A stretch of 64,000 nucleotides of DNA. Source: Pseudochelatococcus lubricantis. GTDB lineage: Bacteria > Pseudomonadota > Alphaproteobacteria > Rhizobiales > Beijerinckiaceae. The stretch spans positions 248,001 to 312,000 of the forward strand of contig NZ_JBHLXC010000006.1 of the NCBI RefSeq assembly GCF_042432495.1, read 5' to 3'. This document shows positions 8,820 through 17,512 of the stretch, in pieces (the stretch's first letter is position 1; the number at the start of each line of letters is the position of its first letter). A model generated the notes under the pieces. That model saw only the letters and a program-made list of their open reading frames with translations. It did no database searches and was not told where the DNA came from. The position numbers and the translations under genes are program-made.

Positions 8820-8841
8820 GCAAATCCGCGTCGAAGCGGTG

Positions 8842-8948
8842 CTATAGCATTTCGACATTTCATTGAAACGCCGAAATGCTATAAGTTTTTGATATTACGC
8901 GCTTTCTTCACGAAAACCGGTATCCACTTTGCTTGAAAACGCTTTAGG
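8842..8948 (+). repeat. Dispersed stem-loop repeat, copy A (107 bp)
   Basis: This element matches 61556-61662 at 106 of 107 positions, in the same orientation. The left part is an inverted repeat: TATAGCATTTCG and CGAAATGCTATA around a loop containing TTTCATTGAAACGC. The right part contains AAAACCGGTATCCACTTT and ends ACGCTTTAGG, like the short intergenic elements of Rhizobiales. Here it lies between the phosphatase stop and the ABC-exporter stop. No transposase is present, so it looks like a non-autonomous repeat. Confidence 0.9.
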
Positions 8949-8967
8949 AGAAGGCGGATGCCGTGGA

Positions 8968-10857
8968 TCAGTCGACCGGCTGCGTCTGTGACCGGTCGAG
9001 CCGCCAGTAATGACCACGGCGGGCGATGAGCGCGTCGTGCGTGCCCTGTTCGAGGACGTTGCCGTTTTCCATGTAGACGATCAGATCCGCGTCGCGGATG
9101 GTCGAGAGGCGGTGCGCGATCACGAAGCTGGTACGGCCGCTCCGCAGCCGCGCCATTGCCCGCTGCACCAGCAGCTCCGTGCGGGTATCGACGGAACTGG
9201 TGGCCTCGTCGAGAATGAGCACGACGGGCTTCGCGAGAAAGGCGCGGGCGATCGTGAGAAGCTGGCGCTGACCGACGCTGAGGCCGCTGCCGTTCTCGTC
9301 GATGGACGTGTCGTAGCCCTGCGGCAGCGTGCGGACGAAATCATCGACATGGCAGGTGCGCGCGGCTTCGAGAATCTCGTCCTCGGTGGCGCCCTCCCGG
9401 CCGTAGGCGATGTTCTCGCGGATCGTGCCGCTGAACAGCCAGGCGTCCTGCAACACCATGCCGAAGTGCCGGCGCAGGCCCTCCCGGCTCATGGCGCGGA
9501 TGTCGACGCCGTCGAGCGTGATGGTGCCGGCGTCGATCTCGTAGAAGCGCATCAGCAGGTTGACCAGCGTCGTCTTGCCGGCGCCGGTCGGTCCGACGAT
9601 GGCCACGGTCTGGCCCGGCAGCGCCTCCAGGCTGACGTTCTCGAAAAGCGGCACGGACGGATCGTAGCGGAAACGGACGCGATCGAACACGACATGCCCC
9701 TTCGCGCCCTCGATCTCCCCGGGTGTAGCGGGATCGGGGGCGAGTTCCGGCGCGTCCAGAAGCTCGAAGACGCGCTCTGCCGAGGCGGCGGCCGATTGCA
9801 GGATGGAGGCCATGCCGGAAACCTGCGACATGGGCTGGTTGAGCTGGCGCGTATACTGGATGAAGGATTGCAGCGCGCCGATGGTCAGCGCGCCCGCGGC
9901 CACCCGCAGCGCACCGCCGATGACAACGGCGATGAACGTCAGGTTGCCCATGAACATGATCGCCGGCTGGATCACGCCGGACAGGAACTGCGCAAGGAAG
10001 GCGTTGTCGCGCAGCGCCCCGTTACTTGTTTCGAACCGCTCGCGCGCCTGCTGCCGGTGCCCGAACACCTTCATCAGCGTGTGGCCGGTGTAGTTTTCCT
10101 CTACCTCGCCGTTCAGCACGCCGGTCCAGCGCCATTGGGCCACGAAATGCGGCTGCGACAGGCGCGCCAGCCAGCGGGCGATCACCAGCGACACGGTGAG
10201 GCTGGTCACGGCGGCGAGCGTGAGCAGCGGCGAGAGCACAAGCATCATCGCGAGCACGCCGATCACATGCAGCACAGACATCAGCAACTGGCTGAGAAGC
10301 TGCTGCAGGCTTTGGCTGACGTTGTCGATGTCGTTGGTGACACGGCTCAGCACCTCGCCGTGGGGCTGGCGGTCGAACCACGCGAGCGGCAGCCGGCCGA
10401 GCTTTTCCTCCGCCTGCTGGCGCAGCGCCCGGCTCAGTTTCTGCACCACGGCGTTCGTGAGCCACGCCTGCCGCCAGTTGGCCGCCGCCGCCGCGATCTG
10501 TAGCAACGTGGTGATGCCGAGCAGTTGCGCCAGACGGAGGAAGTCGATTTCCGCCGAGGCGGAGATGGCGTTGACGACGAGATCGGTCGCGCGCCCCAGC
10601 AGCCACGGACCCAGCACGCCGAACAGGACGCTGACGGCGGTGCAGGCGAGGATGACGGCGAGCCTCAGCCGGTCGCCATCGAGCAGGAGGCGGCCGAGAC
10701 GGCGGATCGAGCCGGCGAAATCCTGCGCCCGCGCGCCCGCGCCTGCCTGCGCGGCTGCGCCGGGGCCCATGCGCGGCCCCATCCGCTGCCCGGGCGCGGC
10801 ATCGGCCCCCGGGGTGGTGGCGCGCGACAGGTCCGTGTGGCGTCCGGCCGCCGTCAC
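8968..10857 (-). CDS. ABC exporter subunit 2 (fused permease/ATPase)
   Basis: A 629-residue half-transporter of the MdlB/MsbA type exporter family. Residues about 60-350 form the six-helix membrane domain; the ATPase follows with Walker A GPTGAGKTT, signature LSVGQ (one change from LSGGQ), Walker B VLILDEATSS with a catalytic Glu, and H-loop IAHRLST. The N-terminus is a Gly/Pro/Ala-rich extension. The start is a GTG overlapping the stop of the preceding subunit (GTGA), showing translational coupling. With the upstream gene it should form a heterodimer in the inner membrane. The substrate cannot be read from sequence; drugs, lipids or peptides are all possible. Confidence 0.93.
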   Translation of the reverse strand: MTAAGRHTDLSRATTPGADAAPGQRMGPRMGPGAAAQAGAGARAQDFAGSIRRLGRLLLDGDRLRLAVILACTAVSVLFGVLGPWLLGRATDLVVNAISASAEIDFLRLAQLLGITTLLQIAAAAANWRQAWLTNAVVQKLSRALRQQAEEKLGRLPLAWFDRQPHGEVLSRVTNDIDNVSQSLQQLLSQLLMSVLHVIGVLAMMLVLSPLLTLAAVTSLTVSLVIARWLARLSQPHFVAQWRWTGVLNGEVEENYTGHTLMKVFGHRQQARERFETSNGALRDNAFLAQFLSGVIQPAIMFMGNLTFIAVVIGGALRVAAGALTIGALQSFIQYTRQLNQPMSQVSGMASILQSAAASAERVFELLDAPELAPDPATPGEIEGAKGHVVFDRVRFRYDPSVPLFENVSLEALPGQTVAIVGPTGAGKTTLVNLLMRFYEIDAGTITLDGVDIRAMSREGLRRHFGMVLQDAWLFSGTIRENIAYGREGATEDEILEAARTCHVDDFVRTLPQGYDTSIDENGSGLSVGQRQLLTIARAFLAKPVVLILDEATSSVDTRTELLVQRAMARLRSGRTSFVIAHRLSTIRDADLIVYMENGNVLEQGTHDALIARRGHYWRLDRSQTQPVD

Positions 10858-12503
10858 GACGAGGCCTCGCCGGCGCGCTGCTGCGAGGCGACGATCTCGC
10901 GATAGGCCGCGCAATCGGCCATCAGCTCATCGTGGCTTCCCGTGCCGATGATCGTGCCGCGGTCGAGCACGAGAATGCGGTTAGCGTGCCGTAGCGAGCT
11001 GACGCGCTGGCCGACGATCAGCGTCGCCGCTTCCGTGCCTATCTCCCGCGCCAGCGCCGCGCGCAGCCGGGCGTCGGTCGTGTAGTCGAGCGCGGAGAAG
11101 CTGTCGTCGAAGAGATAGATGGACGGCCGGCGCACCAGCGCCCGCGCGATGGTGAGGCGCTGCCGCTGGCCGCCGGAGAAATTGCCGCCGCCCTGCGCCA
11201 CGGGGGCCTGCAGGCCCTGCGGCAGCGCGGCCACGAAGTCCTTCGCCTGCGCGATCTCCAGCGCGTGCCAGAGGTCGCCGTCGTCAGCCTCCGCGCGGCC
11301 ATAGCGCAGATTGTCCGCGACGGTGCCCGAGAAGAGGAAGCTCTCCTGCGGCACCAGGCCGATCAGGCTCCAGAGCGTCGCGAGTTCGAGATCGCGCACG
11401 TCGACCCCGTTGACCAGCACGCTGCCGGCGCTGACGTCGAACAGGCGGGGAATGAGATTGACGAGCGTGCTCTTGCCGGCGCCGGTGGCGCCGATCACCG
11501 CGACTGTCTCGCCTGGACCGATCCGGAAGCTGACATCCCGGAGCACCGGCGCCTGCGCCCCCGGATAGGCGAAGCTTACGTCGACGAACGCGATCTCGCC
11601 CCGCTGCAGCGCGGGCGCGGCGAGCGGCTTCGGCACAGCTGGCTCGGCCACCGACGGCACGGTCTGCAACACCTCGCGGATGCGCCGCCCGCTGACGAGC
11701 GCGCGCGGCGCCATGGCGAACAGCATCGACGCGATCATCACCGATATCAGCACCTGCGCGATGTAGGAGATGAAGGCGACCAGCGAGCCGACCTCCATGG
11801 CGCCGGCGGCGATGCGGTGCGCCGCGAACCACACCATCGCGATGCTGGAAAGCTGCATGACGATGTTGGCCGCCGGCATGTTGAGCGCCATCAGCCGCCC
11901 GACCCGCAACGCGGTGTCGGTCAGCGCGTCGTTGGCGCCGGCGAAGCGCTCGCGCTCATGCGTGTCGCGCACGAAGGCGCGGATGACGCGCAGCCCCGTG
12001 ATCTGCTCGCGCAGGATCTGGTTCACCCGGTCGATCTGCACCTGCATGCGGGAGAACAGCGGCACGCTGCGCACCGTCAGCACGCCGACGACGATCCCGA
12101 GCACGGGCACGCTCACCAGCAGCAACAGCGAGAGATGCGTGTCCTGACGGATCGCCATGACGACCGCGCCGACGCCCATGATCGGCGCGGTCATCACCAT
12201 CGTCAACAGCATCACCAGCATGGCCTGCAACTGCTGCACGTCGTTGGTGGTGCGCGTGATGAGCGATGGTGCGCCGAAGGCGCGCAGCTCCGTGAGCGAG
12301 AAATTCTGCACGCGGGCGAATACCGCCGAGCGCAGATCCCGGCCGAAGCCGATGGCGATGCGCGCGCCGAGCCATGCCGTGCCGGTGGCGAACAGGATCT
12401 GCACCGCCGCCGCGCCCAGCATCACGATGCTCATGCGCAGGATGTAGGCGTGGTCGCCGCTGAGGATGCCGCGATCGATGATGTCGGCGCTGAGGCTCGG
12501 CAA
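10854..12503 (-). CDS. ABC exporter subunit 1 (fused permease/ATPase), N-terminus unresolved
   Basis: Partner half-transporter. The ATPase has Walker A GATGAGKST, signature SGGQRQR, and Walker B YLFDDSFSALD, where Asp replaces the usual catalytic Glu; a degenerate site in one subunit is typical of heterodimeric exporters. The coordinates use a TTG start, giving 549 residues. Homologous-looking sequence (LELLAPYRGAALLLLLCQ and the rest of helix 1) continues upstream in the same frame to about 12595, yet no ATG, GTG or TTG occurs there in frame. An ATG at 12598 is in another frame and meets TGA after two codons. Either the start is non-standard, helix 1 is lost, or a frameshift has occurred. 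Confidence 0.85.
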   Translation of the reverse strand: MPSLSADIIDRGILSGDHAYILRMSIVMLGAAAVQILFATGTAWLGARIAIGFGRDLRSAVFARVQNFSLTELRAFGAPSLITRTTNDVQQLQAMLVMLLTMVMTAPIMGVGAVVMAIRQDTHLSLLLLVSVPVLGIVVGVLTVRSVPLFSRMQVQIDRVNQILREQITGLRVIRAFVRDTHERERFAGANDALTDTALRVGRLMALNMPAANIVMQLSSIAMVWFAAHRIAAGAMEVGSLVAFISYIAQVLISVMIASMLFAMAPRALVSGRRIREVLQTVPSVAEPAVPKPLAAPALQRGEIAFVDVSFAYPGAQAPVLRDVSFRIGPGETVAVIGATGAGKSTLVNLIPRLFDVSAGSVLVNGVDVRDLELATLWSLIGLVPQESFLFSGTVADNLRYGRAEADDGDLWHALEIAQAKDFVAALPQGLQAPVAQGGGNFSGGQRQRLTIARALVRRPSIYLFDDSFSALDYTTDARLRAALAREIGTEAATLIVGQRVSSLRHANRILVLDRGTIIGTGSHDELMADCAAYREIVASQQRAGEASS

Positions 12504-12623
12504 CAGCAGGACGGCGACGGACTGCCCGACCTGACAAAGCAGAAGCAGCAGCGCTGCCCCCCGATAGGGAGCCAGAAGCTCAAGCCATGGTGCGACCCGG
12601 TTCGTGATCTTGCCGCCTCTTCC

Positions 12624-12659
12624 TGAAATCCACGGAGCCCATGAAATCCACGGAACCCA
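12624..12659. repeat. Tandem duplication, 2 x 18 bp
   Basis: TGAAATCCACGGAGCCCA at 12624-12641 is repeated at 12642-12659 with one mismatch. It lies just upstream of the ABC exporter pair, where the N-terminus of subunit 1 is disturbed. In the minus-strand frame of the ATG at 12598 it would encode MGSVDF twice. It may reflect slippage in a non-coding leader. Confidence 0.85.
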
Positions 12660-12755
12660 TGCGCCAACGACGCCGCTGCCGTTTCATCACGTACGATCGT
12701 CCCGGCACGCTCGTCAAGTGGGGCGGGGCGGCGTCTTCCCGCGCCGCCTCCGTTG

Positions 12756-13517
12756 TCAGCGCAGGACTTTCCGGATTTCGGCCTGAAGGCGCCGCAGGGC
12801 CGGCAGGTAGCGTGTCACGAGGCCGTCGACGCCCTCGGCGAGGGCGGGCAGGCCGAGGTTGACGGCCGCCACGGTGATGCCGCGCGCGTTGAGCAGCGGA
12901 ACGGCGAGGGAGCGCAGCCCCATTTCCACCTCCTGATCGATGGCGGCATAGCCCTGCTCGCGCGCCAAAGCGACCCGTGCCATCACTTCCGCGATACCGG
13001 TCGCGGTCAGCGGCGTGCGGGCCGGGAGCGGCCGGGCCGCGAGCCGCCGCCGCGCCTCGTCCTCCGGCAGGGCGGCGAGCAGCACCCGGCCCATGGAGGT
13101 GCAATAGGCGGGAAGGCGCGAACCGGGCATCAGCGAGATCGACATTACCTTCCGCTGTGCCGCGCGGGCGACATAGACGATCTCGTCCCCGTCGAGAATC
13201 GAAACGGAGGTGCTTTCCCCGAGTTCGTCGGAGAGCCTGTCGAGCCACGGCTGCACGACCTGCGGCAGCGGCATCGCCGCAAGGCACGCGGTGCCCAGCC
13301 GCAGCACGCGCGGCGTGAGCGTGAAGAACTTCCCGTCATAGTCCGCGTAGCCGAGCTGAACCAGCGTCAGCAGGCAGCGGCGCGCCGTGGCCCTGTCAAG
13401 GCCGCTCGCCGCCGCAACCCCGGCGATGGACTGGCGGGGCAGGTCCGCCGTGAAGGTCTCGATGACGGCAAGCCCCTTGGCGAGGCCGCCCATGGTGTCG
13501 CGCTGGCTGATGGTCAT
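12756..13517 (-). CDS. pcaR: IclR-family regulator of the beta-ketoadipate pathway (PcaR-like)
   Basis: A 253-residue IclR-family protein. The N-terminal winged helix-turn-helix (residues about 10-75: LAKGLAVIETF, SIAGVAAASGLDRATARRCLLTL) is followed by the effector domain with PAYCTSMGRVLLAAL and the late block SLAVPLLNARG. Divergent placement next to pcaIJF and family resemblance identify it as PcaR/PobR-like, which in known systems binds beta-ketoadipate and activates pca genes. Start is the ATG giving MTISQRDTMGG. A 33-bp palindrome lies 11 bp upstream of this start, between it and pcaI, so it probably controls both directions. PcaR rather than another aromatic IclR regulator is inferred from context. 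Confidence 0.9.
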   Translation of the reverse strand: MTISQRDTMGGLAKGLAVIETFTADLPRQSIAGVAAASGLDRATARRCLLTLVQLGYADYDGKFFTLTPRVLRLGTACLAAMPLPQVVQPWLDRLSDELGESTSVSILDGDEIVYVARAAQRKVMSISLMPGSRLPAYCTSMGRVLLAALPEDEARRRLAARPLPARTPLTATGIAEVMARVALAREQGYAAIDQEVEMGLRSLAVPLLNARGITVAAVNLGLPALAEGVDGLVTRYLPALRRLQAEIRKVLR

Positions 13518-13527
13518 GGCGGACTCT

Positions 13528-13560
13528 GTGCGATATACGAACAAATAACGTATAGCGCAC
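13528..13560. promoter_or_regulatory. Candidate PcaR operator in the pcaR-pcaI intergenic region
   Basis: Inverted repeat with 12-bp arms GTGCGATATACG and CGTATAGCGCAC (11 of 12 pairs) around a 9-bp AT-rich spacer. It lies 11 bp from the pcaR start and 90 bp from the pcaI start. IclR regulators of aromatic catabolism bind paired repeats in such divergent regions. Binding is inferred. Confidence 0.65.
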
Positions 13561-13649
13561 GAATGGCATTGCCGTCCAGTCCGGCCGCGCCTAATCCTTG
13601 TTGCCGGCAACCGCCCGGCGTCTGGCCCGGGCGGCGCGGAGGAGTTCGG

Positions 13650-14372
13650 ATGGACAAGACAATCGAGAGCGTCGCCGAGGCCGTGGCCGGCATCGGCGAC
13701 GGGGCTGTGGTGATGATCGGCGGCTTCGGCGGTTCGGGCGCGCCGATCGAGCTGATGCACGCCCTGATCGACCGCCACAGGCGGACCGGCAGTCCGAAGG
13801 GGCTCACGGTCGTCAACAACAACGCCGGCAATGGCCATGTCGGCCTCGCAGCACTGATCGAGGCGGGGATGGTGGCCAAGCTCGTCTGCTCCTTTCCCCG
13901 TTCGGCCGACCCGCGGGTCTTCACCGAAAAGTATCTCGCGGGCGAGATAGAGCTGGAGCTGGTGCCGCAGGGCACGCTCGCCGAGCGCATCCGCGCGGGT
14001 GGGGCGGGCATCCCGGCCTTCTACACGCCGACCTCCTACGGCACGCAGCTCGCGCAGGGCAAGCCGGTGGCGGAGTTCGAGGGGCGCCCCTACGTGCAGG
14101 AGCGCTGGCTCAAGGCCGATTTCGCGCTGGTCAAGGCGCATGTCGCCGACCGGCACGGCAACCTCACCTACAACAAGGCGGCGCGCAACTTCAATCCGCT
14201 GATGTGCATGGCGGCGCGCGAGACGATCGTCCAGGCGGCGCAGGTCGTGCCGGCCGGCGGGATCGACCCGGAACACGTCGTCACGCCCGGCATCTTCGTG
14301 AACCGCGTGGTCGAGGTGCCGGAGCCGCAACAGGAAGAACTGCTCAACCGCGCCGGAGCGACCTACCCATGA
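13650..14372 (+). CDS. pcaI: 3-oxoadipate CoA-transferase, alpha subunit
   Basis: With PcaJ this enzyme transfers CoA from succinyl-CoA to 3-oxoadipate, the penultimate step of aromatic breakdown through the beta-ketoadipate pathway. The 240-residue protein has the family block MIGGFGGSGAP near residue 25 and the GNLTYNKAARNFNPLM segment near residue 170. A GGAGG-type ribosome site precedes the ATG by a few bases. It is the first gene of a plus-strand operon with pcaJ (ATGA overlap) and pcaF. A SCOT-type transferase for acetoacetate is the alternative, but the thiolase neighbour and PcaR-like regulator favour 3-oxoadipate. Confidence 0.92.
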   Translation: MDKTIESVAEAVAGIGDGAVVMIGGFGGSGAPIELMHALIDRHRRTGSPKGLTVVNNNAGNGHVGLAALIEAGMVAKLVCSFPRSADPRVFTEKYLAGEIELELVPQGTLAERIRAGGAGIPAFYTPTSYGTQLAQGKPVAEFEGRPYVQERWLKADFALVKAHVADRHGNLTYNKAARNFNPLMCMAARETIVQAAQVVPAGGIDPEHVVTPGIFVNRVVEVPEPQQEELLNRAGATYP

Positions 14373-15058
14373 CCGGAACGACACACGACGACATCAAGCT
14401 TTCCAACGCGCAGATCGCCTGGCGCGCGGCGCAGGACATCGCCGACGGCGCCTATGTGAACCTCGGCATCGGCCTGCCGGAGGCGGTTGCCCGCTACCAG
14501 CCGCCGGGCCGCGAGGCGATCTTCCACACCGAGAACGGCATCCTGAACTTCGGCGAGGCGCCGCCGGAGGGGCAGGAGGACTGGGACCTGATCAACGCCG
14601 GCAAGAAGGCCGTGACGCTGAAGCCCGGCGCGGCCTTCTTCCACCACGCCGACAGCTTCGCCATGGTGCGTGGCGGGCATCTGGACGTCGCCATCCTCGG
14701 CGCCTATCAGGTGGCGCAGAACGGCGACCTCGCGAACTGGAGCGTCGGCGCCAGGGGCGTGCCCGCCGTGGGCGGCGCGATGGACCTTGTGCACGGCGCC
14801 AAGCGCGTGGCGGTCCTGACCGAACACGTCACGAAGAAGGGCGAGCCCAAGCTCGTGGAGCGCTGCGCCCTGCCGCTGACCGGCGTGGGCTGCGTGACGC
14901 GCGTCTATACGAGCCTCGCGGTGATCGACATCGAGAACGGCCGCTTTATGCTGCGCGAGAAGCTGCCGGCCATCGGCCTTGAGGAGCTGCAGTCGCTGAC
15001 CGGCGCGGAACTTGCCGTCGACGGGACGGTGGCTGATCTGATCGTACCGGAATTTTGA
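14369..15058 (+). CDS. pcaJ: 3-oxoadipate CoA-transferase, beta subunit
   Basis: Partner subunit of PcaI, 229 residues. It carries the catalytic-glutamate block HTENGILNFGEAP near residue 50, the site that forms the CoA thioester in family I CoA-transferases, after the GIGLPEAVARY block. The start codon overlaps the pcaI stop (ATGA), as is usual for the two subunits, and pcaF follows after 10 bp. Cytoplasmic. The assignment shares the caveat given for pcaI on substrate. Confidence 0.93.
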   Translation: MTGTTHDDIKLSNAQIAWRAAQDIADGAYVNLGIGLPEAVARYQPPGREAIFHTENGILNFGEAPPEGQEDWDLINAGKKAVTLKPGAAFFHHADSFAMVRGGHLDVAILGAYQVAQNGDLANWSVGARGVPAVGGAMDLVHGAKRVAVLTEHVTKKGEPKLVERCALPLTGVGCVTRVYTSLAVIDIENGRFMLREKLPAIGLEELQSLTGAELAVDGTVADLIVPEF

Positions 15059-15068
15059 GGAGATCGCG

Positions 15069-16271
15069 ATGAGCGAGGCATTTATCTGTGACTACATCCG
15101 CACGCCCATCGGCCGTTTCGGCGGGGCGCTGTCCACTGTGCGCGCCGACGATCTCGGGGCTGTCCCGCTCAGGGCGCTGGTCGAGCGCCACCCGCAGGTG
15201 GACTGGGAAGCCGTCGACGACGTCATCTTCGGCTGCGCCAACCAGGCGGGCGAGGACAACCGCAACGTCGCCCGCATGGCGCTGCTGCTGGCGGGGCTGC
15301 CGGTCGCCGTGCCCGGCACCACCATCAACCGGCTCTGCGGCTCCGGCATGGATGCGGTGACAGCGGCGGCCCGGGCCATCAAGGCGGGCGAGGCGGAACT
15401 GCTGATCGCCGGCGGCGTGGAAAGCATGTCGCGCGCGCCCTTCGTGCTGCCGAAGGCCGAGACCGCTTTTTCCCGCCACGCGGAAATCCACGACACCACC
15501 ATCGGCTGGCGCTTCGTCAACCCGTTGATGAAAGCGCAGTACGGCGTCGATTCCATGCCCGAGACCGGCGAGAACGTCGCGGAGGACTTTTCGGTGAGCC
15601 GCGTGGATCAGGATGCGTTCGCGGTGCGCTCGCAGGCCAAGGCGGCGGCGGCGCAGGAGAACGGCCGCCTGGCGAGGGAAATCGTGCCGGTGACGATCCC
15701 GCAGCGCAAGGGCGAGCCGGTCGTGGTGGCGAAGGACGAGCATCCGCGCGCCACGACGCTGGAGGCGTTGGCGAAGCTGTCTACGCCGTTCCGCAAGGGC
15801 GGCTCGGTGACGGCGGGCAACGCCTCGGGTGTGAACGACGGGGCAGCAGCGCTGATCATCGCCAGCGCGGAGGCGGCGGCCCGGTATGGCCTTACGCCCG
15901 TCGCGCGCGTTCTGGGCGGCGCCACGGCGGGTGTGCCGCCGCGCATCATGGGCATCGGCCCGGCGCCGGCCTCGAAGAAGCTGCTGGCGCGGCTCGGCCT
16001 TTCCGTGGCGGATTTCGATGTGATCGAGCTGAACGAGGCGTTCGCCAGCCAGGGGCTCGCGACGCTGCGCGACCTCGGCATCGCCGACGACGACGCGCGG
16101 GTGAACCCGAACGGCGGCGCCATCGCACTCGGCCACCCGCTCGGCATGTCCGGCGCGCGCATCACCGGCACGGCGGCGCTGGAGCTGTCGCTCAACGGCG
16201 GCCGGCGCTCGCTGTCCACCATGTGCATCGGCGTGGGGCAGGGCATTGCCATCGCTCTGGAGCGGGTGTGA
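15069..16271 (+). CDS. pcaF: 3-oxoadipyl-CoA thiolase
   Basis: This thiolase cleaves 3-oxoadipyl-CoA to succinyl-CoA and acetyl-CoA, completing the beta-ketoadipate pathway. The 400-residue protein has the acyl-accepting Cys in TINRLCGSGMDAV near residue 90, the His block NPNGGAIALGHPLGMSGAR near residue 350 and the second Cys in STMCIGVGQGIA close to the C-terminus, so all catalytic residues are present. It follows pcaJ by 10 bp and is followed by a possible terminator. The general acetyl-CoA acetyltransferase fold is certain; the 3-oxoadipyl-CoA specificity rests on the operon. Confidence 0.93.
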   Translation: MSEAFICDYIRTPIGRFGGALSTVRADDLGAVPLRALVERHPQVDWEAVDDVIFGCANQAGEDNRNVARMALLLAGLPVAVPGTTINRLCGSGMDAVTAAARAIKAGEAELLIAGGVESMSRAPFVLPKAETAFSRHAEIHDTTIGWRFVNPLMKAQYGVDSMPETGENVAEDFSVSRVDQDAFAVRSQAKAAAAQENGRLAREIVPVTIPQRKGEPVVVAKDEHPRATTLEALAKLSTPFRKGGSVTAGNASGVNDGAAALIIASAEAAARYGLTPVARVLGGATAGVPPRIMGIGPAPASKKLLARLGLSVADFDVIELNEAFASQGLATLRDLGIADDDARVNPNGGAIALGHPLGMSGARITGTAALELSLNGGRRSLSTMCIGVGQGIAIALERV

Positions 16272-16393
16272 CGATTACCGTCCACCGGCCAATGGCGAAG
16301 CCGTGCCCATGAACAGGTTACCCCGCCGCGCACCCGCGCGGCGGGAGGGGCGCCGACGAAACGGAAGCTCCCCGGATGCTGCAAACCATCTTG

Positions 16394-16420
16394 CCGCCCC
16401 TTTTGGGGGCGGTTTCGATT
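16394..16420 (+). terminator. Possible intrinsic terminator after pcaF
   Basis: Stem CCGCCCC / GGGGCGG with a TTTT loop, followed by TTTCGATT. The stem is strong but the T-tract is interrupted, so termination may be partial. It lies 120 bp after the pcaF stop. Confidence 0.5.
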
Positions 16421-16534
16421 CCGTGCTACTTCGATCAAATGGAACAGGTCATCTGTACTCGATGATGTAAGTGCGACAGTTTCCTCGACAGGCTGAATGC
16501 CGGGAACCGGGTGGAATAGGGCGCGCAACGGCAG

Positions 16535-16548
16535 TTGATGCCGGTCAA
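16535..16548. promoter_or_regulatory. FNR/FixK-type box upstream of the phosphoribosyltransferase
   Basis: TTGATGCCGGTCAA matches the FNR/FixK consensus TTGAT-N4-ATCAA at 9 of 10 conserved bases. A -10-like TATATC/TATCTT follows at about 16569-16574, placing the box near -41 of a start around 16582, the class II activator geometry. Between this and the gene, 16585-16687 reads as a short open stretch ending AHLAALAPGGA then TAA, perhaps the decayed tail of another gene. The rest of 16272-16699 holds nothing else I recognise. Confidence 0.6.
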
Positions 16549-16699
16549 GGTATGCCGTTCCGGGGCGCTATATCTTGAAGATGCGAACAGGAGAGGGCCA
16601 TCTCCGCCGATATGGAAGCGGTGATCGCGCTCGCCGCCGACCGGTTCAGGGCCCATCTCGCAGCTCTCGCGCCCGGTGGCGCATAACCCGGATACCGCC

Positions 16700-17362
16700 A
16701 TGCCGTTCATCGATCGCATCGACGCCGGCCGGAAACTTGCCCGGGCGCTAGCGCGCTTCAAGGCGCAAAAGCCGGTGGTGCTGGCCCTGCCGCGCGGAGG
16801 CGTGCCCGTCGCCGCCGAAATAGCCACCGCGCTCGACGCGCCGCTCGACCTTATTCTCGTGCGCAAGATCGGCACGCCCTTCCAGCCCGAACTCGCCATG
16901 GGCGCCGTGGTAGACGGCACGGCGCCCCTGACCGTGCGTAACGAAGACGTCATCCTCGCGAACGGCGTGAGCGAGCGGGAGTTCAACGAGGTGCGCGACC
17001 GCGAGCTGGCGGAAATCGTGCGCCGCCGCGAACGCTATCTCGGCCGGCGCATGCGCGCGGAAACAGGGGGACGCACAGCCATCGTCGTCGACGACGGCAT
17101 CGCGACGGGGGCGACCACGCGCGCTGCGCTGCAGGCCGTGCAGGCGCGCCATCCCGCCATGGTCGTGCTGGCCGTGCCGGTCGCGCCGACGGACGTGCTG
17201 GCACAGCTGCGCGCCGAGGCGGACGAGGTTGTCTGCCTGGAAGATCACGAGGATTTCGGCGCAATCGGCTATTTCTACAGAAACTTCGACCAGGTGTCCG
17301 ACGAGGAGGTCATCAGATTGCTTGCCGAGCACCCCGCCGCGCCGCCCGCGGCCGCCGGCTGA
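16700..17362 (+). CDS. Phosphoribosyltransferase-domain protein
   Basis: A 220-residue type I phosphoribosyltransferase-like protein. It has the flexible-loop region VLALPRGGVPVAAEIA near residue 30 and the PRPP-binding block AIVVDDGIATGATTRAAL near residue 120, with two adjacent acidic residues as required. Proteins of this type often sit in oxygen-limitation regulons of alpha- and betaproteobacteria; the FNR/FixK-type box upstream fits that. The reaction and base substrate are not known to me. I chose the ATG giving MPFIDRIDAG; an in-frame GTG 24 bp upstream is possible. Confidence 0.85.
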   Translation: MPFIDRIDAGRKLARALARFKAQKPVVLALPRGGVPVAAEIATALDAPLDLILVRKIGTPFQPELAMGAVVDGTAPLTVRNEDVILANGVSEREFNEVRDRELAEIVRRRERYLGRRMRAETGGRTAIVVDDGIATGATTRAALQAVQARHPAMVVLAVPVAPTDVLAQLRAEADEVVCLEDHEDFGAIGYFYRNFDQVSDEEVIRLLAEHPAAPPAAAG

Positions 17363-17512
17363 AACGAACCCCGGAACCGCGAACGCGGCGGTCCCGTGCA
17401 GGCTTTGCTTAAAACAATTCCGGCAAGAACGGGCGCCGTTTTTGTATCCGAAAGTGTTTAGAAACAAAAACATAGCCCATTTTTGCGTTTCAACGAAACG
17501 TATAAATAGTCA

